NCBI GenBank assembly: GCA_903929035.1
Contig: CAIYTF010000109.1
Location: 1 to 34,186 of the forward strand
Length of the DNA: 34,186 bases
Reading direction: 5' to 3'
Source: an uncultured Ignavibacteriales bacterium
Lineage (GTDB): Bacteria > Bacteroidota > Ignavibacteria > Ignavibacteriales > Ignavibacteriaceae
The notes beneath the pieces were generated by a model. That model did no database searches, was not told the origin of the DNA, and saw nothing but the letters and a program-made list of their open reading frames with translations. Made by a program: the position numbers and the translations under genes. Within the stretch, counting starts at the first letter, position 1. The number at the start of each line of letters is the position of its first letter. Shown here piece by piece: positions 18,601 through 25,798 of the stretch.

Positions 18601-19310
18601 CGCTAATGAATAAGCAGAAAAAATATCTTATTGAAACGAATTCTGTTTCCGTGTTGCCCAACGCGAGTGCCATTCAATTGATATTAAAAAATATAAAATC
18701 GGAAAGCAGCAGGAATGTACTTGCTTTTGGAAATCCGGATTGCGGTGATATTGCCTCTCCTTTACCGGGTGCAGAGGCTGAAGTAAATATGATAGCTTCA
18801 TATTTCCCAAAATCATCGGTTTTTATCGGGGCAGATGCCCAAGAGCGAAAAGTTAAAGACCTAATTTCTAATTATTCGATTATTCACTTTGCCTGTCACG
18901 GGGTTTTTAATGGCGACTATCCGCTGCTTTCAAGGCTGCTTCTTACGGCTGGGAATAATGAAGATGGGAATCTTGAACTGCGTGAATTGTATAACTTGAA
19001 ACTTAGCAAGTGCAATCTCGTGGTGCTATCGGCGTGTGAATCCGGATTGGCGAAAGTAAAAAAGAATGATGACTTGATAGGCTTGGTCCGCGGATTCCTC
19101 TATGCCGGTTCACCCGGTGTTATTGCAAGTTTATGGAAGGTTGATGACGCGGCAACTTCTTTTTTGATGGAGCGGCTTTATTTTTACTTGAGTAATAATT
19201 TTTCGAGGGGTGAAGCACTGCAGAAAGCGCAGATGGATACTATGCAGTCCCCATTATTTTCGCATCCATATTTTTGGTCGGCATTCCAGTTAAATGGTGT
19301 CGGGAGATAG
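15684..19310 (+). CDS. Exported TPR-CHAT protease
   Basis: This 1208-aa protein is the catalytic member of the operon. The N-terminal segment LMRLIILVFILSSAVLPQ is a signal peptide. About 800 residues of TPR-like helical pairs follow (for example LGLCQTALGKVPEGSETFGLL and ADAFRSKGYTRQASEMF). The CHAT domain (PF12770, a caspase-fold cysteine protease family) runs from about residue 855 to the end. It has LPGAEAEVNMIASYF, IIHFACHG with His1072, and LVVLSACESG with Cys1118, so the dyad is intact, and it ends HPYFWSAFQLNG, a typical CHAT terminus. AGGTGG lies only 3 nt before ATG 15684, so ATG 15714 (inside the same leader) is an alternative start. TPR-CHAT proteases include the CRISPR-linked Csx29, but this one is predicted to be exported and has no cas neighbours. 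Substrate is unknown. Confidence 0.88.
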   Translation: MNIIRIRSRLMRLIILVFILSSAVLPQSLSVKWEKVNNFYETEVYDSVITNMPELLRDFENAKLDSQLVTACHYLEMSLFRAGQDRSADSIRQTAELFAQKHSLLALMADYIQERNWILLDIASGLQKRDSRTKQVTNSGRVLAILHRIIITPDDSLSLTPKLRAYALSGQILKTANQTAGITDALKPALKLVHADDTVNVNEIKAILRFLSESYLTRGDIEEVYLLMNDFGYRPSYRDIITYSAKFLNSPKGNEFDRLFTSLRDNYLFSPYDSIAFDYVISRFVMESRLYNINAAIDSLQSTIVYLETSRDTTGTLLFNVYQMYIKKCLENFMVAQSAWAFNILERRYTSSTISGDLRSALVSLKGDILAIRGEYMEAEKLYLKQLPSLNLLKPIERLSLLNNLGLCQTALGKVPEGSETFGLLKTQVSLISDTSARIKEFLILANLNEGILFLRNDKPDSAITQFKEGQRIAKEMNFSSYTALFYIRLADAFRSKGYTRQASEMFDSLRATLNILTEPFKKMQIYESLAAFESEKGNTEQSLDYYSEALLLAERNAFSGAKINLAGSIADVYLQCDSLRKALGLFRVVREAVERNGSKVDRYYQNLKMALVFLNTNEFDSSRTYIGNCFNLLTDRSNPNIDSLASLKVQYPYLLTLTISLLAEVNFYEGQTYADFRKIKLAYSQAQRAVEYNKANFADVFTYQGESTQFLKSVDCYKVLIEIALHLYEKTNDDEYMKGAFDACENSRSQAFVSEIGSKVFFNIPETQVDTAEVVQHISKTMKRKKNQVMANAGEINPYSRRRDIDVVQDTTRDVLKEQQQYNEYINSLKKTNTKTAGLLSPDVNVLSIKGIATSLAEDEVLLNYYVSRNRTYLFYITNSDSRVISIPLDEKTIAEMCETYRMVLQNKGDTSDMSRGFKTLGQSENKKKIEQNIGLSWQLYNYLIAPVEKDIVNKKLLIVPSGALHAIPFSSLMNKQKKYLIETNSVSVLPNASAIQLILKNIKSESSRNVLAFGNPDCGDIASPLPGAEAEVNMIASYFPKSSVFIGADAQERKVKDLISNYSIIHFACHGVFNGDYPLLSRLLLTAGNNEDGNLELRELYNLKLSKCNLVVLSACESGLAKVKKNDDLIGLVRGFLYAGSPGVIASLWKVDDAATSFLMERLYFYLSNNFSRGEALQKAQMDTMQSPLFSHPYFWSAFQLNGVGR

Positions 19311-19314
19311 ATCA

Positions 19315-20904
19315 ATGATATTTATCTTGATGTTTATCAGTCTTTCATCAAGCATTTGGGCACAGCCGGATTGGGTATCCGGCGGCGGTATTTCGGTAGG
19401 TTTCCCAACTTCAACTTACATAACCGGCTTTGGTATTTGTAAGGTAACGGATTCGGTGGATAAAATAAAAGCACGGGCAATGGCTTTGGAAATCGCCCGC
19501 GGTAATTTAGCTGAAAAAGTACTGGTTACTATATCGAATAATATTACTTCAAAAAAGGAGGAGTCCGATGCACGAGTATCGGAATATTTTTCAAATGTAA
19601 CGCAATCGCGTTCAACGCTTCACGTTACAGGCTTGCAGGAAAAAGCACCTTACTATGACGAGGATGAAGAACAGTATTATGCTTTAGTTTATGCCGAAAG
19701 AGAAAACCTAATTAATTCTTATACTGATAACATAAATCAGCTGGCACTTGAGATTAAAAATAAAACTGCCGCGGGGAAAAAACTTGAGCAGGATAATAAT
19801 AATGAAGCGGCTCTGAAAGAATACCTTTCCTGTCTTTCGCTTTATTCCCAATATGATGAGATGGCTGCTATCCGAAAAGCACTTTCAACAGATGCCGTGC
19901 TAATGTTAGAGGAATCGGAACAAAAGCAGAATATTCAGGAATTCCCGCCGTCTATTGGCGGCATTAACGAGAGTATTGCACGAATCGTTAACCGTCCCAT
20001 AAAAACAATTGAAGATGTTATCTGGTATATCGTGCATTGTTTGGATGAAAAGATCGGTCACGGGCTTAAAAAAGTAATGGTTGATCCGTTTGTTTACGCG
20101 GATACCCGTATGTCGGGTTCGTTTTCAAGATATTGCAGAGAATCTTTGGAGCAATCTTTTGCTGTTAAACTTGGCTGGGATATTATTAAACTGAATCAAA
20201 ATAGTATAGAGCAAACTTTAGTATTGAGCAGCGGACAGAAACCGGATCAAGTTTGCGGGCATATTGTTTCAGGGTCGTTCTGGGAGCAGGGTGATAAAGT
20301 TGTCTGCAAAGCCCGCTGCGTAAGTACTGCCGAGAACAAGATAATTGCCGGTGTTGAGTTTTCCTTTGACAAAAAAATATTGGAAACAGCCGGAATGAGT
20401 TTGAAGCCTCAAAATTACCAAGAAGCTCTTATTGACCAAAAGATTTTCGCGCAGGGTGAAATCATTGACGGCGGTCTCCGCGTGGAAGTTATGACCAATA
20501 AAGGGGCTGACAATATTATATTTAATGAAAATGATTCTATGCGTGTATTCCTGCGCGTAAATTTGCCGTGTCATATCCGCCTAATCTATCACCAAGCCGA
20601 TGGCGCGCGCGTACTGCTGCTTGATGATTTATTTATTGATGAGGCAAAAGTAAATAAATGGTTCAATCCGCAGGGGGCATTGGGCACTTTTATATGCGCA
20701 GCACCGTTTGGTGCGGAAGTTTTGCAGGTAAACGCGCAAACCGCCGAGTTTGATAAGCTGGAAACAAAGCATATTGATGATTTAGCTGTAATCATAGGCG
20801 ACCTTAAAGAGGCAGTCAATTCAACCCGCGGTATGAAAAAGATGACGAATATGAAAATGCGTGCCGAGACACGGATAGTGATGACAACAATGGGGGAGAG
20901 GTAG
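19315..20904 (+). CDS. Exported LPP20/DUF4384-like protein
   Basis: Last gene of the operon. ATG 19315 is chosen over ATG 19294: GGGAG lies 8 nt upstream and the product then starts directly with the signal peptide MIFILMFISLSSSIWAQ. The product is 529 aa. Residues about 20-140 match the LPP20/FlgT-N type fold (YITGFGICKVTDSVDKIKAR, then EIARGNLAEKVLVTI). The middle part, about 205-375, resembles bacterial proteins that assemble a CsgG/TolB-like nucleotide-binding fold, though this is weak. Residues about 385-500 are DUF4384-like (ENDSMRVFLRVNLPCHIRLI, then DGARVLLL). The tail with TRGMKK and AETRIVMTTM is basic and methionine-rich. No lipobox cysteine follows the signal, so it is probably soluble in the periplasm or secreted. 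Confidence 0.78.
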   Translation: MIFILMFISLSSSIWAQPDWVSGGGISVGFPTSTYITGFGICKVTDSVDKIKARAMALEIARGNLAEKVLVTISNNITSKKEESDARVSEYFSNVTQSRSTLHVTGLQEKAPYYDEDEEQYYALVYAERENLINSYTDNINQLALEIKNKTAAGKKLEQDNNNEAALKEYLSCLSLYSQYDEMAAIRKALSTDAVLMLEESEQKQNIQEFPPSIGGINESIARIVNRPIKTIEDVIWYIVHCLDEKIGHGLKKVMVDPFVYADTRMSGSFSRYCRESLEQSFAVKLGWDIIKLNQNSIEQTLVLSSGQKPDQVCGHIVSGSFWEQGDKVVCKARCVSTAENKIIAGVEFSFDKKILETAGMSLKPQNYQEALIDQKIFAQGEIIDGGLRVEVMTNKGADNIIFNENDSMRVFLRVNLPCHIRLIYHQADGARVLLLDDLFIDEAKVNKWFNPQGALGTFICAAPFGAEVLQVNAQTAEFDKLETKHIDDLAVIIGDLKEAVNSTRGMKKMTNMKMRAETRIVMTTMGER

Positions 20905-21065
20905 AATGAATAGTGACGAGTGAACAGAATGATGGTGGAGAGGTAGTTCCGGCTATTCCTGTAAATGGCACGAAGAGTTTGTTGGCTTTATTAATATGAG
21001 AAAGTTATTTTTTTTACCATCCCTAATAATAAGGAATCAGGACAACCGGAATTGGCGTAATAGTG

Positions 21066-21168
21066 TGCTTAGGGCTTGTTCATAAATACCCTTAACACTT
21101 TCTCGCGCGAAGACCGCAAAGGTTAGATTTTGAAGATGTAAAGGTTATTTCTTTACAAGGACTTAATG
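21066..21168 (+). repeat. Dispersed palindromic repeat, copy 4
   Basis: It shares TGCTTAGGGCTTGTT with copy 2 on the left and ctTTACAAGGACTTA with copy 1 on the right. The core is CTCGCGCGAAGACCGCAAAGG. The inner arms AAATACCCTTAACA and TGTAAAGGTTATTT pair at 11 of 14 positions. Its last bases provide the TAA stop codon (21163-21165, minus strand) of the following convergent gene. The stretch 20905-21065 before it holds nothing I recognise. Confidence 0.88.
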
Positions 21169-22239
21169 ATAGTTTGCAGCTCCAATACCCAGGAAATACT
21201 TTGTTGAAATTCCCATCGTGAGGTTTCCGTTACTCCCGATAATACTCCATACTCCCGGAGAGAATGTACCATATTTTAGTACACCCGGATAAACATCAAT
21301 TGAACAAAAATACTCTTTTATACCGCAAAAAATAATTGAGCCTAATAGCGAATTTTTTCTGTCCCAGAAAGCACCAGCCTGCCAGCTTGTTTCAATTGTC
21401 CTTTCTCTTAATTCCGGATTTAAATCAACAAGGTGTTTTGTTCTAAACCCTATTCCAACTGAAAAATTATCCATATTTTCAAGTTTTTTTGAAAGACCAA
21501 ATAAAGCACCCATACCGAAGCGGTTAAAAAACGAGTAATCTTCAGAGAACGGCAGTTTCCATTTAATTGAAAAGAATTGACCGGCATTTATTCTGTAGGA
21601 AGGAGAAGAAACCGAGGCTTGAAGAGACCAATCCGATAGATTCAGTTTCTCGCTAAAAAATTCATTTATTCCATCAAAGCTAAAGAGAATGATCCCGCCT
21701 AAATCGAAAAGATAGATATCCGCTATTTCATCAACACTATATCCCTCGTAAGGACCTGTTTCCATCGTTTCATTCAGTAGATGCATAGTCATAAGTGTTG
21801 TCGCGGACATTAGCCAGGGGTATGGAAAATTATGCAGGTCATACCACTCTCGGACTGCAGTTGAGAGCATACCGCACCCCATTAGATGCAGTTGATAATT
21901 TGGTATCCAGGGAGCTGTTTCTTTTGACATTGCAGTTGGGAACAGTTCCTTAATAAATTTAGATGTACCATAGTATTTTATCCGCGGGAACGGATCACCG
22001 AGATTCAGGAGTACATTATGAAACATTCTACCGTACAGGTGGTCACCCAAACGATTTGAAACCGATTGTAGTTGAGTAATGTCAAATCCGCCATTTATAA
22101 TAACCGTTAAAGGGTTTAATAATGATTCGCTGCCATACTCTTTACCGGTATAGAAATAATATTTCTTTTGAGCAGTTAGTTTTGAATTCATCATTAGAAA
22201 ACAAAAAAATGCAGCGAGAATAAAACCGGTATATTTCAT
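21163..22239 (-). CDS. Unknown exported protein with probable membrane-associated segments
   Basis: The start at ATG 22239 gives a 358-aa product with a signal peptide (MKYTGFILAAFFCFLMM to LTAQ); an upstream TTG at 22272 would fall inside a small repeat and is less likely. The central segment is distinctive: LHLMGCGMLSTAVREWYDLH, then MHLLNETMETGPYEGYSVDEIADIY and FDLGGIILFS. I remember a group of uncharacterised Bacteroidota proteins with a similar H-G-G-x-E-E-W and N-E-x-x-E plus D-x-I-A-D pattern, but no named function. The C-terminal third is rich in aromatic and glycine residues in alternating strands (IKWKLPF, GIGFRTKHL, WQAGAFW, MGISTKYFLGIG), suggesting an outer-membrane barrel portion. 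Both ends abut repeats: copy 4 supplies the stop codon and the 56-bp element lies 9 bp before the ATG. Confidence 0.7.
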   Translation of the reverse strand: MKYTGFILAAFFCFLMMNSKLTAQKKYYFYTGKEYGSESLLNPLTVIINGGFDITQLQSVSNRLGDHLYGRMFHNVLLNLGDPFPRIKYYGTSKFIKELFPTAMSKETAPWIPNYQLHLMGCGMLSTAVREWYDLHNFPYPWLMSATTLMTMHLLNETMETGPYEGYSVDEIADIYLFDLGGIILFSFDGINEFFSEKLNLSDWSLQASVSSPSYRINAGQFFSIKWKLPFSEDYSFFNRFGMGALFGLSKKLENMDNFSVGIGFRTKHLVDLNPELRERTIETSWQAGAFWDRKNSLLGSIIFCGIKEYFCSIDVYPGVLKYGTFSPGVWSIIGSNGNLTMGISTKYFLGIGAANYH

Positions 22240-22248
22240 ATAAAAATT

Positions 22249-22304
22249 GTAATTGTTTAGGTCAATAAACAAAACATACTCGTTTTTTTAACCTAAACAG
22301 TTAC
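22249..22304. repeat. 56-bp element with 14-bp inverted ends (IS66-like ends)
   Basis: The left end GTAATTGTTTAGGT (22249-22262) and the right end ACCTAAACAGTTAC (22291-22304) are inverted copies that differ at one base. The same right end occurs exactly at 34047-34060 beside the IS66-like transposase remnant. From memory IS66-family ends begin with GTAA. The bases between the ends are AT-rich and non-coding. I see no flanking 8-bp duplication. The element contains the TAG stop of the glycosyltransferase gene at 22293. Confidence 0.65.
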
Positions 22305-23357
22305 AGAATTTAACCGTAAAAATTCTCTAAACTTGGAATACACTTCATCAAAAGGTATGCCCATTAATGTAGGCGCATTGGTAATTATTCCGTCAAATTT
22401 TGAACCATAGGGAGACCAAATCATATCGTTGGTGTTATATTTTACATACAGCCCGAACACGGGGACAGAATATATTGACGCGAGATGCACGGTTGATGTG
22501 TCAGGTGAGAATAATATGTTCAGGTGCTGCATCACCGCGACAAATTCATCAAACTTTGGTGTATAGAATATCTTGTCGCGTTCATCGGTTATTCTAAAAG
22601 CGTGTTTCAAATCGCGCGTTGTTGCAAGCAGTACAACGTCAAAATTATCTTTCTTCAGTTCAAGTATAAGTTTTCTGTATTTATCAGTTCCCCAAAAGCG
22701 GGCTTCACTTCCCGCGGAGATATTAACGCCGACAATAAATTTACTTTCAGGAAAGCGGGAATGAAAGAAATCTTTCACTTTTTGTTTGGATTCTTCTTCC
22801 GGTTCATAAACTACGCGGGCAGTTTCAGTATCAGCTTCAAAACCAAACAAAGTACTCATCTTCAGCACTCGCTCCACCACGTGCATTGTTTCAGGGTTGG
22901 GCTTTTCAATCGTGTGCGAAAACAATCCCGCGTTCTCTTTTTGCAACGCAAACTTATATGGTGACTGTATGAGTCTACATAGCAAACTTACCGTGAAAGA
23001 AACATCATCGTGCGTATCGACTATTATATCATAGTTTTCCTGATTTAACCGCGCGATCAGTTCGCGCGTAGGCTTCACGCCTTTTTCATATACAAAGAGC
23101 TTTCGGTGTGCCGGATGATTTCTGAATACAAAGTAGTTTTTTTCATCGGCAAGGATGTCAATAATACATCCTGTTTTTTCTTTAATGGCAGTAATCAGAG
23201 GGGTAGTAACTAAAGCATCGCCAATTCTGTTTAGACGTATGAACAGCACTTTCGTCTGCCGTGTAATTTCCGGCAGCGGCAAGTTTTGGTTTTGCTTTGC
23301 ACTTATGAGGAGGAATTTCAGTAAACGGTTTTTAAAAAATATCTCTGCGTTTTTCAT
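22293..23357 (-). CDS. Glycosyltransferase family 9 (heptosyltransferase-like)
   Basis: This 354-aa GT-B fold enzyme is of the ADP-heptose:LPS heptosyltransferase type (GT9). The N-terminal motif VLFIRLNRIGDALVTTPLI (about residues 36-54) and the C-terminal donor-site motif FSPDTSTVHLASIYSVPVFG are diagnostic. It probably adds a sugar to lipopolysaccharide core or a related surface glycan at the inner face of the cytoplasmic membrane. It overlaps the upstream GT9 gene by 26 nt, so the two are co-translated. The final codons Val-Thr-Val-stop are encoded by the inverted end of the 56-bp element, so the native C-terminus may have been trimmed. Confidence 0.92.
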   Translation of the reverse strand: MKNAEIFFKNRLLKFLLISAKQNQNLPLPEITRQTKVLFIRLNRIGDALVTTPLITAIKEKTGCIIDILADEKNYFVFRNHPAHRKLFVYEKGVKPTRELIARLNQENYDIIVDTHDDVSFTVSLLCRLIQSPYKFALQKENAGLFSHTIEKPNPETMHVVERVLKMSTLFGFEADTETARVVYEPEEESKQKVKDFFHSRFPESKFIVGVNISAGSEARFWGTDKYRKLILELKKDNFDVVLLATTRDLKHAFRITDERDKIFYTPKFDEFVAVMQHLNILFSPDTSTVHLASIYSVPVFGLYVKYNTNDMIWSPYGSKFDGIITNAPTLMGIPFDEVYSKFREFLRLNSVTV

Positions 23358-24426
23358 TTATGGGCAATATAATATTATAATTTACAAGTAATTGATTAAA
23401 CAACTCAAGCATACGCTCCCGTGTAAGACCGCGAAAGCATTCGTGCTTTTTTGGACAGTTCAGCAAATTGCAGCCAATGCAGTCTAATTCATCAAATCGG
23501 ACAAACATATTTTTATCCCCAAATGGACCTTGAAATTGGGGAATGGTCGGTCCGTGAATGCTCAAAACCGGTACTCCAAGCGCAGCACCTATATGCATAG
23601 GACCGCTGTCATTTGCAATAACCGCGATGCAGTTTTTCATAAGCGCACCCATTTCACGAATGGTGGAATTAGGGGAAAGTACAGCATCCACGCCAAGTCC
23701 GCGCGATATAGTTTCCGCGTCTTCCTTGTCGCCGGGACCCCATACTAATAGAAATTTCACTTTAAAAGCCTGTCTGATATGCAGGGCAAACTCAACAAAC
23801 TTATCCGCTTCACATTTTTTAGAATCCCAGCCGCCGCTTGGACTGATCGCGATCACTTTGTCTTCTGGTGCAAAAATACTAAAAAAGAAGTTCCGGGCAA
23901 AATCAATATCTTTATCTGTCAGTCCGAAATATAATTTTTTTTTGTCCGCGGGAATTCCTATATATTTTAATAACTCCAAATGAAGTAATGCCGCGTGCAT
24001 ACTGCCCCGCTCTATTGGTCCCTGCAAATTATAGGAGTATGCTCTTCCGCGATAAGGGAATCCCGCCCTATAACGCGCGCCGCTCAAATAAGTTACTAAC
24101 GCGGTGCGGGGATTGGAATACATATCAATGACCAAATCATACCGCTGCTTCATTACTTCCCAAATCAATTTCAACGCGGATGCAGGTTCTTTCTTCCTGA
24201 AAAGAATAACTTGGTTAATAAACGGGAGCGGTTCTAAAAGGGGCAGGCTTGGAGGCTCAGTCAGAAAGTCAATTGCAGCATCAGGGAAAGTTTCGCGTAA
24301 GTTATCAAACACGATTGTAGATAAAACAACATCGCCAATTCCCTTTAGTTTTATCAACAAAATTTTTCGAATGTCTCTCGGATTTATAAATGTCATTAGC
24401 AACATAAGGTATATAATAAATAGCAT
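23332..24426 (-). CDS. Glycosyltransferase family 9 (heptosyltransferase-like)
   Basis: This is a second GT9 enzyme (364 aa from the first ATG). Signatures are ILLIKLKGIGDVVLSTIVF near the N-terminus, ISPSGGWDSKKC in the middle, and VIANDSGPMHIGAALGVPVL in the donor site. A CxxC...C...C cluster (DCIGCNLLNCPKKHEC) near the C-terminus is common in this family. The first ATG (24426) gives a hydrophobic extension MLFIIYLMLLM before TFINPRD; ATG 24396 would remove it. With its partner it probably builds a surface glycan. It is divergent from prmC with 60 bp between the two starts. Confidence 0.93.
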   Translation of the reverse strand: MLFIIYLMLLMTFINPRDIRKILLIKLKGIGDVVLSTIVFDNLRETFPDAAIDFLTEPPSLPLLEPLPFINQVILFRKKEPASALKLIWEVMKQRYDLVIDMYSNPRTALVTYLSGARYRAGFPYRGRAYSYNLQGPIERGSMHAALLHLELLKYIGIPADKKKLYFGLTDKDIDFARNFFFSIFAPEDKVIAISPSGGWDSKKCEADKFVEFALHIRQAFKVKFLLVWGPGDKEDAETISRGLGVDAVLSPNSTIREMGALMKNCIAVIANDSGPMHIGAALGVPVLSIHGPTIPQFQGPFGDKNMFVRFDELDCIGCNLLNCPKKHECFRGLTRERMLELFNQLLVNYNIILPINEKRRDIF

Positions 24427-24445
24427 ATCAATTTACGATTTTATT

Positions 24446-24453
24446 TATATTTG
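24446..24453 (+). promoter_or_regulatory. TAnnTTTG box upstream of prmC
   Basis: TATATTTG matches the Bacteroidota -7 consensus and lies 33 bp before the prmC ATG. The expected TTTG about 20 nt upstream is not present, so support is limited. Confidence 0.3.
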
Positions 24454-24486
24454 ACTGTCCTGTTTTTATAATAGATTACCAATTGA

Positions 24487-25341
24487 ATGCACACTGTATT
24501 AGAATTATTACAACTAACCACCGGCTACTTTGAGAAGAAGCAGATTGAATCGCCGCGTTTGAATGCCGAACTTTTGCTTTCCCATACGCTTCTTTGCCGG
24601 AGACTAGACCTATATCTTATGTTTGATAAGCCGGTGAAAGAGACTGAACTGACAGCATATCGAGAATTCGTGAAACAGCGCGGTGAAAGGGTGCCGCTGC
24701 AATATCTTGTAGGAGATGTAGAATTTTACGGGCTGAAATTTAAGACCGCGAAAGGGGCACTCATTCCGCGCCCCGAGACAGAACTGCTTGTTGAAAAATG
24801 TCTTGAAGCCGCGGTATCATTTCCAGATGCACGGATATTAGACATTGGATGCGGTTCGGGAAATATTGTTATAAGCCTCTGCGCGAATCTGGAAAACTCG
24901 TCTATTACCGCGATAGATATTAGCGAAGATGCCTTATCTCTTGCCGTGGAAAATGCCAAAGCACATATACTTTCTGAAAGAATTTCATTCAAGAAAAAGG
25001 ATGTGCTGAATGAAGACTGTGCCGATTTAGGACAGTTCGATATAATTGTATCAAATCCACCGTATGTAAAACAAGCCGACTACGCGGCACTGCAGGAAGA
25101 AATAGTTAAATATGAGCCTTCAATTGCAGTTACCGATTACGCGGATGGCTTTACATTTTACCGGAGAATTATTACACTTGCTGAAAAGCTTTTGAATCCG
25201 CGGGGAATTTTGTTTTTTGAAATGGCACGAGATCAGACCGAAACAATTATGGAACTGATGCGTGAAAATAATTTTACGGACATTGCAGTATATAAGGATT
25301 TGCAAAGTATTGAAAGAGTTATCAGGGGAGTGAAACAATGA
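24487..25341 (+). CDS. prmC: Release factor glutamine methyltransferase
   Basis: PrmC transfers a methyl group from S-adenosylmethionine to the glutamine of the GGQ motif in release factors 1 and 2. The 284-aa product has the N-terminal helical release-factor-binding part, [12 protein letters not shown], the SAM-binding motif [14 protein letters not shown] (about residues 117-130) and the catalytic VSNPPYVK (near residue 188). The length is normal. The stop codon overlaps the dtd start (ATGA), indicating translational coupling. No clear Shine-Dalgarno precedes ATG 24487. Confidence 0.96.
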   Translation: MHTVLELLQLTTGYFEKKQIESPRLNAELLLSHTLLCRRLDLYLMFDKPVKETELTAYREFVKQRGERVPLQYLVGDVEFYGLKFKTAKGALIPRPETELLVEKCLEAAVSFPDARILDIGCGSGNIVISLCANLENSSITAIDISEDALSLAVENAKAHILSERISFKKKDVLNEDCADLGQFDIIVSNPPYVKQADYAALQEEIVKYEPSIAVTDYADGFTFYRRIITLAEKLLNPRGILFFEMARDQTETIMELMRENNFTDIAVYKDLQSIERVIRGVKQ

Positions 25342-25793
25342 GAGCGGTTATCCAGCGCGTGAAACAAGGCGGAGTCACTATCGAAGCACAGGGCTACTCC
25401 GCGAAGATTATGCAGGGCTTTGTTATTCTGCTTGGCATTAAACAGGGTGACACTCTTGATGATGTAAAATTTCTCGCGGATAAATGTGCCGGTTCGCGGG
25501 TGTTTGAAGATTCGGAAGGAAAGATGAATCTTTCTCTATTGGATATTTACGGGGAGGCGTTAATTATTTCGCAATTCACTCTCTATGGCGATGCACGAAA
25601 AGGAAACAGGCCCAGTTTCATTCTCGCGGCACGCCCTGAAGAAGCAATCCCGCTCTATGAGGCATTCATTGCGCGAATGCAGGAACGGATTGGCGAGAAT
25701 AAAGTAAAGACCGGAATATTCGGCGCGATGATGCAGGTTGAGATTATCAATGATGGTCCCGTAACGATTATAATAGACAGCAGGCAAAAGTAA
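25338..25793 (+). CDS. dtd: D-aminoacyl-tRNA deacylase
   Basis: Dtd removes D-amino acids (and glycine from tRNA-Ala) that have been mischarged onto tRNA. The 151-aa product is full length. It has the N-terminal [15 protein letters not shown], the active-site SQFTLYGD near residue 78 and the NDGPVTI (Gly-cisPro region) near the C-terminus. It is second in the prmC-dtd-metalloenzyme operon, with a 4-nt overlap upstream and a 5-nt gap downstream. Confidence 0.96.
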   Translation: MRAVIQRVKQGGVTIEAQGYSAKIMQGFVILLGIKQGDTLDDVKFLADKCAGSRVFEDSEGKMNLSLLDIYGEALIISQFTLYGDARKGNRPSFILAARPEEAIPLYEAFIARMQERIGENKVKTGIFGAMMQVEIINDGPVTIIIDSRQK

Positions 25794-25798
25794 ATCCT

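Noticed and set aside
15684-19310. TPR-CHAT protein as a CRISPR-associated Craspase component.
   Set aside because: There is a signal peptide, no cas genes, and no CRISPR array in the window.
20820-21000. An acidic alternative tail for the last operon gene in the +1 frame (RYEKDDEYENACRD..., NDGGEVV...).
   Set aside because: The annotated frame ends with TRGMKK and AETRIVMTTM, which fits the usual tail of this protein type as I remember it, while the other frame has an internal TGA.
8442-21054. A shared 12-mer ACAACCGGAATT near repeat copies 2 and 4.
   Set aside because: It lies downstream of one copy and upstream of the other, and 12-mers recur by chance in 34 kb.
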